Below are positions 48,578 through 60,200 of a stretch of 64,000 nucleotides of DNA, piece after piece. The notes below the pieces were generated by a model that was not told where the DNA came from, did not search any database, and was given only the letters and a program-made list of their open reading frames with translations. The first letter of the stretch is position 1, and each line of letters begins with the position of its first letter. This DNA comes from Coenobita brevimanus (taxonomy: Eukaryota; Arthropoda; Malacostraca; Decapoda; Coenobitidae): positions 8,420,643-8,484,642 of the forward strand of contig CM064690.1 of assembly GCA_032717465.1 (NCBI GenBank), given 5' to 3'. The position numbers and the translations under genes are program-made.

Positions 48578-49156
48578 GCTGAGGCTCCAGACTGTGTCAC
48601 CCCAGTGATCATTGAATCGCCGCAAGATCTGATGTGTAGTCAACTTGTTGTACAAGAATAACATTCTGACCCGACACTTGCTGCCGTGCAGAACAAACAA
48701 AAGGGTCGAGTGATTAAGTATTCACGGGGAGGTCGAGCCAAGTTCCTTCGCAAACAAGGACGGCTCTACCGTGAGTCACGAACACCCGAGGGCGAGGTTC
48801 GACTGCAGTTTCTCGTTCCCGCCAAGTACCACCTAGCAGTGTTACATTGGGGTCATTGTTCAGCCTCATGAGGTCACATGGGCAAAAGGAAGACCCAGGG
48901 CCGTATCCGAGCTGACTTTTTCTGGCCAGGGATGGGACGAGACATAGATAGTTTTGTCCATTCCTGCAGTGTGTGTCAAAGTAAAACCACTAATCATGGA
49001 CATGTCCTTCCTGTGCCGTTCGTAACCACACCTGTAATCTCTGAGTCAGTTGAGAGACAGGGTAGTGGTGAAGTGGGTGCAGACCTGACGTCTCGCCCAT
49101 TGGCCTCACAGGACGCATTATGTCCAGGGCCTGTACATACAAATTATGTACCGTAG
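48578..49156 (+). pseudogene. Integrase zinc-binding stub, unit 3
   Basis: Same H2C2 segment. The codon before GCC-ATG is CGA here where units 1 and 2 have TGA. A TAA lies at about 48659 (CAA in the others), and the shared TGA inside the zinc domain is present. Confidence 0.8.
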
Positions 49157-49690
49157 GTTAAGGGGGAAGTTCGAGAGAGAACTCCGCAGAGGCGACTCGA
49201 GGCTATGGAAGACCCGAGTTTGCACAAGGATTCTCAGCTCCCCGATACTAATATAAGTACTGTAGGTTAAGGGGGAAGTTCGAGAGAGAACTCCGCAGAG
49301 GCAACTCGAGGCTATGGAAGACCCGAGTTTGCACAAGGATTCTCAGCTCCCCGATACTAATATAAGCACTGTAGGTTAAGGGGGGAGTTCGAGAGAGAAC
49401 TCCGCAGAGGCGACTCGAGGCTATGGAAGTCCCGAGTTTGCACAAGGATTCTCAGCTCCCCGATATTAATATAAGTACTGTAGGTAAAGGGGGAAGTGAG
49501 AACTCCGCAGAGGCGACTCGAGGCTATGGAAGACCCGAGTTTGCACAAGGATTCTCAGCTCCCCGATATTAATATAAGTACTGTAGGTTAAGGCACAGGT
49601 TGAGGACCCATGTGCAGTTCGAGGCTATGGAAGACCCAAGTTTGCACGAGGATTCTCAACTTGCCGACACTAATCGTGTGCTATAAGTAA
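49153..49690. repeat. 109-bp tandem repeats, unit 3 (five copies)
   Basis: Repeats begin at 49153, 49262, 49371, 49480 (shortened variant) and 49583 (diverged terminal copy), as in unit 1. Confidence 0.95.
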
Positions 49691-50308
49691 TGGCGACCTC
49701 GAATGTACGAAGCTTGGGCTGTCACTCGTATTTTTCAGCCAGAGCGTACTTGTCGCAGCATGTACTGATTGCTAGGCAGAGAGAGTAATTGTAACTTAAT
49801 ATAAGTTTTGTCTCATTGACACTTTTGATGCTCCACCTCAATTGATTTTGCAGGTACAGCAATGGGTGTAGCAGTTTTGCTGTGCGGGCTAGGTGATCGT
49901 CTGCCGCACGCCGCCGCCTCTTCTCCTCTGCCTTCGTCGTTGCCATATTATTATTTACTGTGTCATTTTACACGTAGGTACAGTTACATTACAACTGTCA
50001 CACCTACACCGTGTATTACATACACCACGCTACACAACAATTAGTTGTCAGTGTAAATGTAGCGAACTTTCGCTCAATTTGACCTGAGTACAGGATTTTC
50101 ACCGTCGTCACGGAGTTTTTCCCTCAAGCTTGCTTCTATTAACATAAATACGAGTGTTTTTCGCTCACTGGCGACTGCGACTTTCTCCTGTAGCAGGATA
50201 CCACACACACCACAGTGTGAATCTTGTGTGACTGAGCTAGGATTTATATCTATGTGTATTGAAATCTTTCTTCTGAAAGAAGAAAGATTTAATTTTCATG
50301 GGGCGTAA
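49691..50308 (+). other. 3' non-coding part of unit 3
   Basis: Counterpart of 39381-40002, with no conserved frame, ending CATGGGGCGTAA. Confidence 0.6.
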
Positions 50309-51327
50309 TGTTGCGAGTCGGCTAGTGACATTGGCTTTTTGTTAAACGTGAACTCAAGTGGAATCCCAGTTTATCGTTCAGTTAACCGCTCATTCGGACG
50401 GAAGCTTTGTCAAATCAATTTTTCATTGTCATTCGTGATCGTCTTTGTGTGAGACATTAGCGCTTCCGCTGAGTGATTTGTTTTGGGCGCGTTTCACTCA
50501 CTCGGCCGTTAAAAAATGCGGCATATCGCTCCCATTTCCTTCTCATGAGTTTAGTCAGTCCAGTGTTTGCTCTGACGGAGAGAGGTTCTGTGCTCCAGCA
50601 GTGTGAGAGGTCAACCCAAGCTCCACAAGATCACAGCTCCAAGCTCCCACCCTAGATTTGGGTGATACACAGAATTCATCGACCAGTATTTCTTTTCGTT
50701 TCCCTAGTCTTAAGAGTTTAATTAAGGTGTTTTTCCTAGGCGTAAGAATTTAGCTCGAGTGAGTGAGTGAGTGAGTACGATCTCTTTATTTGAATTCATT
50801 TGAAGTGTAACGTTAAATTTATTTTTGTAATCATTAAATTTAACAGTTCTTTTCCTTGAGCTTAATGTAATGAAAACTCTTGTTTCATTTCTCCACAATT
50901 AAGCTTATTTTCCATGTAGCTCCTAGCTTGCATAAACGTTTTGCTATTCATAACTGGTACTTAGGCCAGTCTTGTGTATTAAACTTAAAATCCATTGTGC
51001 CTCCTAGGAGTTAAGCATCAGCAAGAACCTGATATTATTATTAGTATTAGTTATTTATTGTCAGGGGTGAAGTAACTTTCTCCAGAGGCTAACAGTACTA
51101 GTAATCAGCATTTGTGAGTAATTAGTCTCTGCTGTGTACTGTTGAGAAAGTTTATAAGTTCTCGTTCTGAGAAAATCGGCGAAGTAAGCCAGCGTAAATA
51201 ATCGTTGCTTAATGTAGCAAGACAATCATTGTCCTTGCTCTTCAATATTATTGAACATTATTATCATATTAAATAATATTTAGCATTTATTTTAAAAACC
51301 CCGTGATATTTTAAAAACCCCGTGACA
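50309..51327 (+). repeat. Array 1 LTR, unit 4 (1019 bp)
   Basis: Starts TGTTGCGAGTCGG (TGTCACGAG elsewhere) and ends CCCCGTGACA. Followed by GACATTCTGAGG, the RTE flank. Confidence 0.92.
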
Positions 51328-51850
51328 GACATTCTGAGGGTGGGAACTTGGAATGTGAAAGGAAAGAATGATGAAGTGAAAGAAAGAGAGATTGTTCAGG
51401 TGCTTGAGGATGCAAAAGTGGATATGTGTGGATTGAATGAAATTAAATGAACAGGTGAAAGGGTGAGAGAATGAGAATACGGTTTAGGTATATGTGTGGG
51501 AGTCAGTGAGAATGAGAGGGCAAGAGAGGGAGTATGTCTGATGATAAGCAAGAAGTGGAAGGAGAATATAAGAGAGTATGGAACAGTGGGTGCAAGGATT
51601 GTATGGGTGAGGATGAAAGTAGGTATACAAGCGTGGGCAATTGTATGTGTGTATGCTCCGACAGAGGACCGAATGGCAAGAGTGAAAGATGAGTTTTGGG
51701 CGAGAGTAGAAGCATATATGGACAAATTTACTGGTGTTTACCGTTAATTTAGCAAGTGAATTTTTGCTTTATCAATCCATAGAGTACTTAACTCTATTTA
51801 TTTTTGGTAACGCCAGACGATTTTATTCGCTCCTGGGAAGTCGCCCTACC
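51328..51850 (+). pseudogene. RTE fragment and leader of unit 4, cut by the gap
   Basis: The RTE fragment runs to about 51748 and the leader with TTGGTAACGCCAGACG follows to 51850, where the assembly gap begins. Gag is not reached. Confidence 0.88.
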
Positions 51851-51950
51851 NNNNNNNNNNNNNNNNNNNNNNNNNNNNNNNNNNNNNNNNNNNNNNNNNN
51901 NNNNNNNNNNNNNNNNNNNNNNNNNNNNNNNNNNNNNNNNNNNNNNNNNN
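51851..51950. other. Assembly gap (100 N)
   Basis: Exactly 100 N, the usual convention for a gap of unknown length. It separates array 1 from array 2, so their adjacency and orientation are not proven by this sequence. Confidence 0.99.
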
Positions 51951-52454
51951 CCCTGTACAGATATTATTATTGTGAGTGCTCAAGAAATCTCCAACCATCT
52001 AGCAGCTGTGTGTAATTTGAGTATAACTGTTGATGCATATTTTTCATGTACTGTGTAGCAAAAGGTTTAATCTTGTAGGCCTAGTGAAGTTTTTTGATTA
52101 ATGTGGGGTTCTTTATGTCAGTCATTTTTGATAATAGTTTGGATCTGTAATAATTTATCTGGCATTCACTGAGTATTATCTGGTATCTCATTTTATCAGG
52201 GCTGACTTAGATAAATTTACTCTTGCTAATTTCGTGTTAATAGAGGCTATTGCAGTTAACCATATATTTAACCTGTTTATTTGCCATTACATTATCCTTA
52301 TGAGTTCTGAATGTTTTGTTGTTAGTTTAAGCATTAAACTTTAACTTGTAATTTTACCTAACTCTTTTGTTTTGAACCTGGAGACTTTACGGGACAGTAG
52401 TGACTCTTCGTATTCTCACTTAAAGTGTACATTATCTTTCTCTGTTCCGTAACA
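51951..52454 (+). repeat. Array 2 LTR a (3' part only)
   Basis: Matches the last ~500 bp of the LTRs at 56392 and 61121 with several private substitutions (for example GTTGATGCATATTTTTCATG) and ends GTTCCGTAACA. Confidence 0.92.
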
Positions 52455-52535
52455 TAAATTTGGCGACCTCTCATCAGGATATTCAGGATATTATCATAAG
52501 GATATTGTTTGATATTTTGTGACTGTGATATATTC

Positions 52536-53759
52536 ATGATGGCTACTATTTCTACACTTGATGAAGCCAAAGATTTTTTGTCAAATGTGCAAACAGTGTG
52601 TGATATAGAAAACAGAACAAAGAATGAACTTAAGCTTGTTGCTCAACAATTGGGAATTGCAGTTCACTCTCATCATTCTAAGGATCAAATTGTTGGCATG
52701 ATTAATAAAAGCTTGTTTAATGTAACTACTCCAAATGAGCAAACGCAGATTGAATTAGCTAAGTTACAGCTAGCTCTGCAGGAGGCTCGTGCTAAAGAAG
52801 CTGAATTTCAGGCAAATGCTAATCAGGCGGAGTCTCAGGCTCGTATTCAGGAGGCTGAATTTCAAGCACGTGCTAAGGAGGCTGAGTCTCAGGCTAAGGA
52901 GGCGGAATCTCAGGTTCGGATTCAGGAGGCACAGATACAGGCTCAGGCACAAGTTGAACTTGCCAGGATTCAGGCAGACCATGAGTATCGCATGAAACAA
53001 GGTGGAACTGGATCATCTAGCTCTGATGATTTTGATGTGGCTAAAAATGTTAAACTTGTCCCTCCTTTTAATGAATCTGATTTAACAAAGTATTTTCAGT
53101 TGTTTGAGAGGGTAGCTACAGGTTTTAATTGGCCTAAGGAGTATTGGACAGTACTCCTTCAAACTGTTCTCACCGGTAAAGCTCAAGTAACTTATGCATC
53201 TTTGCCTCAGGATCAGTCTGATAATTATGATGTAGTTAAGAGCTTGATTCTTAAGGCCTATGAGCTTGTTCCTGAAGCCTATAGAGTAAAATTTAGGACA
53301 ACTTACAAGCAAGATAAGCAATCCCATGTTGAGTATGCAAAAATCAAAGAAGATCTGTTAGAGCAGTGGTTAAATTCTAAGAATGTGGATTCTGATTTTG
53401 GTAAATTTAAGCAGATGATTTTGCTGGAGGATTTCAAAAGGTGTATTAGTAAAGATGTAAGCCTATATCTTGATGAGAAAAGAATAGATAATTTGTCTGA
53501 TGCTGCAGTTTTAGCTGATGAGTATGTTCTCACTCACAAGAGATATTCTAGAGAAAAAGGGAAAGCTGAGAGTAAGTACGTTGCCTCTACTCAGAGTACA
53601 GGTAACAGGAAAGAGAATAAGGATGATGTTTCTCAGGAAGTAAATACCAGCTTCACCTCTAGATTTCAGAAAAGTAAATGTACTTATTGTAGTAAGCTTG
53701 GTCATACTACGGAGAGATGTTTCAGGAGACAGCGTGATGTGAACAAAAGGAGTCTTTAA
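52536..53759 (+). CDS. Gag of copy a (407 codons)
   Basis: The first ATG after the leader is at 52536 (MMATISTLDEAKDFLSNVQT). The N-terminus has ELKLVAQQLGIAVHSHHSKD, reminiscent of a SAP-like helix-extended-helix. A coiled coil follows, made of AKEAEFQ / ESQARIQEAE repeats (about residues 85-145). Then comes a capsid-like region (NVKLVPPFNESDLTKYFQLF, WTVLLQTVLTGKAQ) and a zinc knuckle CTYCSKLGHTTERC (CX2CX4HX4C). The frame ends at TAA because one A is missing in AACAAAAGGAG near 53745. Copies b and c have AACAAAAAGGAG and read through into the protease. Confidence 0.88.
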   Translation: MMATISTLDEAKDFLSNVQTVCDIENRTKNELKLVAQQLGIAVHSHHSKDQIVGMINKSLFNVTTPNEQTQIELAKLQLALQEARAKEAEFQANANQAESQARIQEAEFQARAKEAESQAKEAESQVRIQEAQIQAQAQVELARIQADHEYRMKQGGTGSSSSDDFDVAKNVKLVPPFNESDLTKYFQLFERVATGFNWPKEYWTVLLQTVLTGKAQVTYASLPQDQSDNYDVVKSLILKAYELVPEAYRVKFRTTYKQDKQSHVEYAKIKEDLLEQWLNSKNVDSDFGKFKQMILLEDFKRCISKDVSLYLDEKRIDNLSDAAVLADEYVLTHKRYSREKGKAESKYVASTQSTGNRKENKDDVSQEVNTSFTSRFQKSKCTYCSKLGHTTERCFRRQRDVNKRSL

Positions 53760-53779
53760 ATATTCAGTCAATTGGTCTA

Positions 53780-56401
53780 GTGTCCACTCTTGAGAGTTCC
53801 CAGAATTCTTTAACTGAGTTAACTGAACCTGCTTTGAGGGGTAACTTAAATTCTCATGATGGAGCTCCTCTTTTGAGCAGTAACGTGGGTGACACTCTCA
53901 AGAGTTCATGTGCTAATTTCCTGTCTGATGGTTTTGTCAGTCCTCTGGACAGTAATGACAGGAAATCAGTTCAAATATATCGTGATACAGGTGCTTGCCA
54001 ATCCCTTATGCTGACCAGTGTTCTAGGCTCTAATTTTAATTCCTCTGATGAAACTGTAATCTTACAAGGTGTAGGGAATAATTACTTCTCTGTCCCTCTG
54101 TGCAGAGTGAATTTAGAGTCTGGTTTTGTTAATGGTTCTGTTATGGTTGGGTTGGTTGAGACACTCCCAATGTCAGGTGTAACTTTCTTACTTGGAAATG
54201 ATATTGGTGGAAGTCAAGTGTGTCCAGCTCCTCAGTTGTCTAGTGAGCCAGTGGCTGCGTCCCAGGATTGTGATGTCCCTGATGTGTTCCCTGCATGTGC
54301 TGTCACTAGGGCTAAGTCTAAAGTTACTGGTGATTTAGAGGATAATGATGATGATGATGTTATCCTAGCTGACACTTTTCTTGCTAATTTGGACCACTCA
54401 CCAGATGAGGCAGTACCCCGTAGTGTTGATAATTTGTCTCGTCAAGAGTTGGTTGAGTTGCAGGTTGCTGACCCTGAGTTGAAAGGTCTAGCTAACTCTG
54501 CTTACAGTGAAGAAGAGTCAGCTGGTGCTTCTACTTGTTATTATGTAAAGTCAGGAGTACTTATGAGGAAGTGGAGACCCCCAACAGCATCAGCCGACTG
54601 TGAATGGGAGGTTGTACATCAAGTTGTCATCCCTCGTGTTTGTAGGCAGGATATCATTAGAGTGGCTCATGATTCCAGTTTGGCAGGACACCTTGGAGTG
54701 AGGAAGACTGTGGCACGCATTTTGAAACACTTCTACTGGCCAGGTATCTTCAGGGATGTTTCCTGGTATTGTAAGTCTTGTCACACCTGTCAAGTTGTGG
54801 GGAAGTGTAATCAGACCGAAAAGGTTGCACCTCTAGTTCCCATTCCTCCTTTTGAGGCGCCTTTCACCCGTGTGTTGGTGGATATTGTGGGCCCTCTTCC
54901 TAAGACTTCTTCAGGATTTTCTTATGTGTTGACCATGATTGATATGGCTACTCGTTATCCTGAAGCCATTCCACTTAGAAATATCTCAGCAAAGAACGTG
55001 GTTAAGGAAATGCTAGGGTTCTTCACAAAGTTTGGTCTGCCCAAGGAGGTACAGTCAGACCGAGGAAGTAATTTCATGTCAAATGTTTTCAAGCAGTCTC
55101 TGAAAGAGTTGGGCATCACCCAGATCACGTCTTCAGCTTACCATCCCCAGACCCAAGGAGCGTTGGAGAGATATCATCAAACACTCAAATCGATGCTCAA
55201 GAAATACTGTTTGGAACATCAGAAAGACTGGGATAAAGGTCTTCCATTCGTTGTGTTTGCTGCAAGAGAATCTCCAAATGAATCACTGGGCTTCTCACCT
55301 TTTGAACTACTGTTTGGCCATGAAGTAAGAGGACCCCTTAAGTTACTCAAGGAATGCTGGCTGTCGGAGGAAGATGACGTCAACCTGCTGGAGTATGTGA
55401 TGAAGTTCAAAGAACGGCTGTCCACTGCTTTACAGCTGGCGAGAGAGAATTTAGGAGCTGCTCAGGAGAAGATGAAGACTTGGTATGATAAGAAGTCCAG
55501 GTTACGCCACTTTCAGCCAGGAGATCAGGTTTTGATTCTGCTACCAGTTCATGGGCAACCTCTTCAAGCCAAGTTTAGTGGCCCTTATTTCGTGGAGAAG
55601 AAACTCAGTGATGTCAACTATGTCATCGCCACACCAGATCGTAGAAAGAACAAGCAACTATGTCACATCAACATGCTAAAGTTGTATCACAGGCGGGACG
55701 AAAATAATCCAGTCTGCACTGTAGCTGTTCCACCCGAGTCTGCAAGTGAAGCTCTCCCATGCAGTATGAGCCTGAGTGATAGTTTGGGGAAGAATCCTGA
55801 TATCATGAATGATCTCCAGACTAAGCTTTCTCATCTACCTCCCAAGGAAAGGCAGGAGTTTTCGGCATTACTGCAGGAGTACCCGCAAGTGTTCCGTGCC
55901 ACTCCAGGAAGAACTACTGTGTTGATGCATGATGTCGAGGTTGGTGACGCAAAGCCAATTAAACTGCCTCCTTACCGTGTGAACCCAGTGAAAGTTCCTC
56001 TCATCCAGAAGGAGCTTGGCTACCTGTTGGACCACAAGATGATTGAGCCCTGTCAGAGCGAGTGGAGTTCTCCTGTCACTCTAGTCCCTAAGCCAGGTGG
56101 GTCACAGAGGCTTTGCATTGACTACAGACGTGTTAATCAGATAACTAAAACAGACACTTACCCTCTCCCTCGTGTGGAAGATTGCATAGACAAGATCGGA
56201 AAGGCTAGGTACATAAGTAAGTTTGATTTGTTAAAGGGATACTGGCAAGTACCTATGACTGAACGTGCTAGGGAGATCTCATGTTTTGTAACATTAGGAA
56301 AGACATTTGCATGTTCTGTAATGCCATGTACAGATTGTTTTAGAGTAATAAGAAATTTCCTTTGTAAATTTCTTTTTTCTTTGTGGGGAGGTGTTACATA
56401 G
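53780..56401 (+). CDS. Protease-integrase-partial RT frame of copy a
   Basis: Downstream of the frameshift an open frame of about 870 codons runs to 56401. It holds the retropepsin (RDTGACQSL to LLGNDIGG), integrase zinc domain, DDE core, GPY/F-type segment and the first part of RT, as in copy b. It lacks an obvious start codon; it would have been fused to gag before the 1-bp deletion. The terminal residues are the same as in copy b and run 10 bp into the LTR. Confidence 0.87.
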   Translation: MSTLESSQNSLTELTEPALRGNLNSHDGAPLLSSNVGDTLKSSCANFLSDGFVSPLDSNDRKSVQIYRDTGACQSLMLTSVLGSNFNSSDETVILQGVGNNYFSVPLCRVNLESGFVNGSVMVGLVETLPMSGVTFLLGNDIGGSQVCPAPQLSSEPVAASQDCDVPDVFPACAVTRAKSKVTGDLEDNDDDDVILADTFLANLDHSPDEAVPRSVDNLSRQELVELQVADPELKGLANSAYSEEESAGASTCYYVKSGVLMRKWRPPTASADCEWEVVHQVVIPRVCRQDIIRVAHDSSLAGHLGVRKTVARILKHFYWPGIFRDVSWYCKSCHTCQVVGKCNQTEKVAPLVPIPPFEAPFTRVLVDIVGPLPKTSSGFSYVLTMIDMATRYPEAIPLRNISAKNVVKEMLGFFTKFGLPKEVQSDRGSNFMSNVFKQSLKELGITQITSSAYHPQTQGALERYHQTLKSMLKKYCLEHQKDWDKGLPFVVFAARESPNESLGFSPFELLFGHEVRGPLKLLKECWLSEEDDVNLLEYVMKFKERLSTALQLARENLGAAQEKMKTWYDKKSRLRHFQPGDQVLILLPVHGQPLQAKFSGPYFVEKKLSDVNYVIATPDRRKNKQLCHINMLKLYHRRDENNPVCTVAVPPESASEALPCSMSLSDSLGKNPDIMNDLQTKLSHLPPKERQEFSALLQEYPQVFRATPGRTTVLMHDVEVGDAKPIKLPPYRVNPVKVPLIQKELGYLLDHKMIEPCQSEWSSPVTLVPKPGGSQRLCIDYRRVNQITKTDTYPLPRVEDCIDKIGKARYISKFDLLKGYWQVPMTERAREISCFVTLGKTFACSVMPCTDCFRVIRNFLCKFLFSLWGGVT
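56382..56391 (+). promoter_or_regulatory. Polypurine tract before LTR
   Basis: TGTGGGGAGG directly precedes the TGTTACATAG start of the LTR. Plus-strand DNA synthesis of LTR elements is primed here. The same sequence is at 61111-61120. Confidence 0.8.
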
Positions 56402-57182
56402 CCTATGATTTCATCATCCTTTGTGTAATTTTTAACGCACAGTATGCTGCATGTTTGATCACGAGCGTGTTCTGCCTCAGTTCCCCCCTTCTACCGTTAT
56501 AGTAGAGTAAGTCGTTCTCTCTGTTATACTTTGCGGGATTGTCATCTCTTTGTCCCCATGGCTTCATTTGCGCGTCCTTATTACAAGTTGTATCAAGCTC
56601 TCCTGGCCCCTATATAATGAGCTCAGTCTCTGCATCATTGCCACTTAGATCTGCTCCTCATTTTGTTCACATCTCTGTCCTCCCCTGTACAGATATTATT
56701 ATTGTGAGTGCTCAAGAAATCTCCAACCATCTAGCAGCTGTGTGTAATTTGAGTATAACTGTTGTTGCATTTTTCTTGTACTGTATAGCATAAGTTTAAT
56801 TTGTAGGCCTAGTGAAGTTTTTGTAATTCGTGTGGGGTTCTTTATGTCAGTCATTTTTGATAATAGTTTGTATCTGTAATAATTTATCTGGCATTCACTG
56901 AGTATTATCTGGTATCTCATTTTATCAGGGCTGACTTAGATAAATTTACTCTTGCTAATTTCGTGTTAATAGAGGCTATTGCAGTTAACCATATATTTAA
57001 CCTGTTTATTTGCCATTACATTATCCTTATGAGTCCTGAATGTTTTGTTGTTAGTTTGAGCATTAAACTTTAACTTGTAATTTTACCTAACTCTTTTGTT
57101 TTGAACCTGGAACTTTACGGGACAGTAGTGACTCTTCGTATTCTCACTTAAAGTGTACGTTATCTTTCTCTGTTCCGTAACA
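56392..57182 (+). repeat. Array 2 LTR b (791 bp)
   Basis: Begins TGTTACATAGCC and ends GTTCCGTAACA, so the termini are inverted TGTTAC/GTAACA. It contains a TATA box (56611) and an ATTAAA polyadenylation-like signal at 57062-57067. Flanked by the polypurine tract of copy a and the leader of copy b. Confidence 0.95.
56611..56617 (+). promoter_or_regulatory. TATA box in LTR b
   Basis: TATATAA lies in GGCCCCTATATAATGAG, about 220 bp into the LTR, a plausible RNA polymerase II core promoter. The equivalent in LTR c is 61340-61346. The start site is not determined. Confidence 0.55.
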
Positions 57183-57263
57183 TAAATTTGGCGACCTCTC
57201 ATCAGGATATTCAGGATATTATCATAAGGATATTGTTTGATATTTTGTGACTGTGATATATTC
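57183..57263 (+). promoter_or_regulatory. Primer-binding site and leader of copy b
   Basis: TAAATTTGGCGACCTCTCATC follows the LTR, in the position of the tRNA primer-binding site. I cannot assign the tRNA. A short leader with repeated GGATATT motifs leads to the ATG. Confidence 0.55.
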
Positions 57264-60200
57264 ATGATGGCTACTATTACTACACTTGATGAAGCCAAAG
57301 ATTTTTTGTCAAATGTGCAAACAGTGTGTGATATAGAAAACAGAACAAAGAATGAACTTAAGCTTGTTGCTCAACAATTGGGAATTGCAGTTCACTCTCA
57401 TCATTCTAAGGATCAAATTGTTGGCATGATTAATAAAAGCTTGTTTAATGTAACTCCTCCAAATGAGCAAACGCAGATTGAATTAGCTAAGTTACAGCTA
57501 GCTCTGCAGGAGGCTCGTGCTAAAGAAGCTGAATTTCAGGCAAATGCTAATCAGGCGGAGTCTCAGGCTCGTATTCAGGAGGCTGAATTTCAAGCACGTG
57601 CTAAGGAGGCTGAGTCTCAGGCTAAGGAGGCGGAATCTCAGGTTCGGATTCAGGAGGCACAGATACAGGCTCAGGCACAAGTTGAACTTGCCAGGATTCA
57701 GGCAGACCATGAGTATCGCATGAAACAAGGTGGAACTGGATCATCTAGCTCTGATGATTTTGATGTGGCTAAAAATGTTAAACTTGTCCCTCCTTTTAAT
57801 GAATCTGATTTAACAAAGTATTTTCAGTTGTTTGAGAGGGTAGCTACAGGTTTTAATTGGCCTAAGGAGTATTGGACAGTACTCCTTCAAACTGTTCTCA
57901 CCGGTAAAGCTCAAGTAACTTATGCATCTTTGCCTCAGGATCAGTCTGATAATTATGATGTAGTTAAGAGCTTGATTCTTAAGGCCTATGAGCTTGTTCC
58001 TGAAGCCTATAGAGTAAAATTTAGGACAACTTACAAGCAAGATAAGCAATCCCATGTTGAGTATGCAAAAATCAAAGAAGATCTGTTAGAGCAGTGGTTA
58101 AATTCTAAGAATGTGGATTCTGATTTTGGTAAATTTAAGCAGATGATTTTGCTGGAGGATTTCAAAAGGTGTATTAGTAAAGATGTAAGCCTATATCTTG
58201 ATGAGAAAAGAATAGATAATTTGTCTGATGCTGCAGTTTTAGCTGATGAGTATGTTCTCACTCACAAGAGATATTCTAGAGAAAAAGGGAAAGCTGAGAG
58301 TAAGTACGTTGCCTCTACTCAGAGTACAGGTAACAGGAAAGAGAATAAGGATGATGTTTCTCAGGAAGTAAATACCAGCTTCACCTCTAGATTTCAGAAA
58401 AGTAAATGTACTTATTGTAGTAAGCTTGGTCATACTACGGAGAGATGTTTCAGGAGACAGCGTGATGTGAACAAAAAGGAGTCTTTAAATATTCAGTCAA
58501 TTGGTCTAGTGTCCACTCTTGAGAGTTCCCAGAATTCTTTAACTGAGTTAACTGAACCTGCTTTGAGGGGTAACTTAAATTCTCATGATGGAGCTCCTCT
58601 TTTGAGCAGTAACGTGGGTGACACTCTCAAGAGTTCATGTGCTAATTTCCTGTCTGATGGTTTTGTCAGTCCTCTGGACAGTAATGACAGGAAATCAGTT
58701 CAAATATATCGTGATACAGGTGCTTGCCAATCCCTTATGCTGACCAGTGTTCTAGGCTCTAATTTTAATTCCTCTGATGAAACTGTAATCTTACAAGGTG
58801 TAGGGAATAATTACTTCTCTGTTCCTCTGTGCAGAGTGAATTTAGAGTCTGGTTTTGTTAATGGTTCTGTTATGGTTGGGTTGGTTGAGACACTCCCAAT
58901 GTCAGGTGTAACTTTCTTACTTGGAAATGATATTGGTGGAAGTCAAGTGTGTCCAGCTCCTCAGTTGTCTAGTGAGCCAGTGGCTGCGTCCCAGGATTGT
59001 GATGTCCCTGATGTGTTCCCTGCATGTGCTGTCACTAGGGCTAAGTCTAAAGTTACTGGTGATTTAGAGGATAATGATGATGATGATGTTATCCTAGCTG
59101 ACACTTTTCTTGCTAATTTGGACCACTCACCAGATGAGGCAGTACCCCGTAGTGTTGATAATTTGTCTCGTCAAGAGTTGGTTGAGTTGCAGGTTGCTGA
59201 CCCTGAGTTGAAAGGTCTAGCTAACTCTGCTTACAGTGAAGAAGAGTCAGCTGGTGCTTCTACTTGTTATTATGTAAAGTCAGGAGTACTTATGAGGAAG
59301 TGGAGACCCCCAACAGCATCAGCCGACTGTGAATGGGAGGTTGTACATCAAGTTGTCATCCCTCGTGTTTGTAGGCAGGATATCATTAGAGTGGCTCATG
59401 ATTCCAGTTTGGCAGGACACCTTGGAGTGAGGAAGACTGTGGCACGCATTTTGAAACACTTCTACTGGCCAGGTATCTTCAGGGATGTTTCCTGGTATTG
59501 TAAGTCTTGTCACACCTGTCAAGTTGTGGGGAAGTGTAATCAGACCGAAAAGGTTGCACCTCTAGTTCCCATTCCTCCTTTTGAGGCGCCTTTCACCCGT
59601 GTGTTGGTGGATATTGTGGGCCCTCTTCCTAAGACTTCTTCAGGATTTTCTTATGTGTTGACCATGATTGATATGGCTACTCGTTATCCTGAAGCCATTC
59701 CACTTAGAAATATCTCAGCAAAGAACGTGGTTAAGGAAATGCTAGGGTTCTTCACAAAGTTTGGTCTGCCCAAGGAGGTACAGTCAGACCGAGGAAGTAA
59801 TTTCATGTCAAATGTTTTCAAGCAGTCTCTGAAAGAGTTGGGCATCACCCAGATCACGTCTTCAGCTTACCATCCCCAGACCCAAGGAGCGTTGGAGAGA
59901 TATCATCAAACACTCAAATCGATGCTCAAGAAATACTGTTTGGAACATCAGAAAGACTGGGATAAAGGTCTTCCATTCGTTGTGTTTGCTGCAAGAGAAT
60001 CTCCAAATGAATCACTGGGCTTCTCACCTTTTGAACTACTGTTTGGCCATGAAGTAAGAGGACCCCTTAAGTTACTCAAGGAATGCTGGCTGTCGGAGGA
60101 AGATGACGTCAACCTGCTGGAGTATGTGATGAAGTTCAAAGAACGGCTGTCCACTGCTTTACAGCTGGCGAGAGAGAATTTAGGAGCTGCTCAGGAGAAG

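Larger units (their letters stand above)
34791..51850 (+). mobile_element. Tandem array 1: three full and one partial 5.1-5.2-kb LTR units
   Basis: Unit starts are at 34791, 40003, 45106 and 50309, giving lengths of 5212, 5103 and 5203 bp. Each unit is LTR, RTE endonuclease fragment, leader, gag-protease frame, integrase stub, 109-bp repeats, 3' non-coding sequence. Most of the length difference comes from a missing ~100-bp repeat in unit 2. Units are very similar but carry private stops and indels. There is no RT, RNase H or integrase core in any unit, so the element is non-autonomous. The array runs into an assembly gap. Confidence 0.9.

Noticed and set aside
52770..53771. Minus-strand open frames recurring in every array 2 copy
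   Set aside because: They are antisense to the intact gag frame and carry no domain.
53740..53790. Programmed frameshift between gag and pol in copy a
   Set aside because: Copies b and c have one more A in the run and read straight through, so copy a simply carries a 1-bp deletion.
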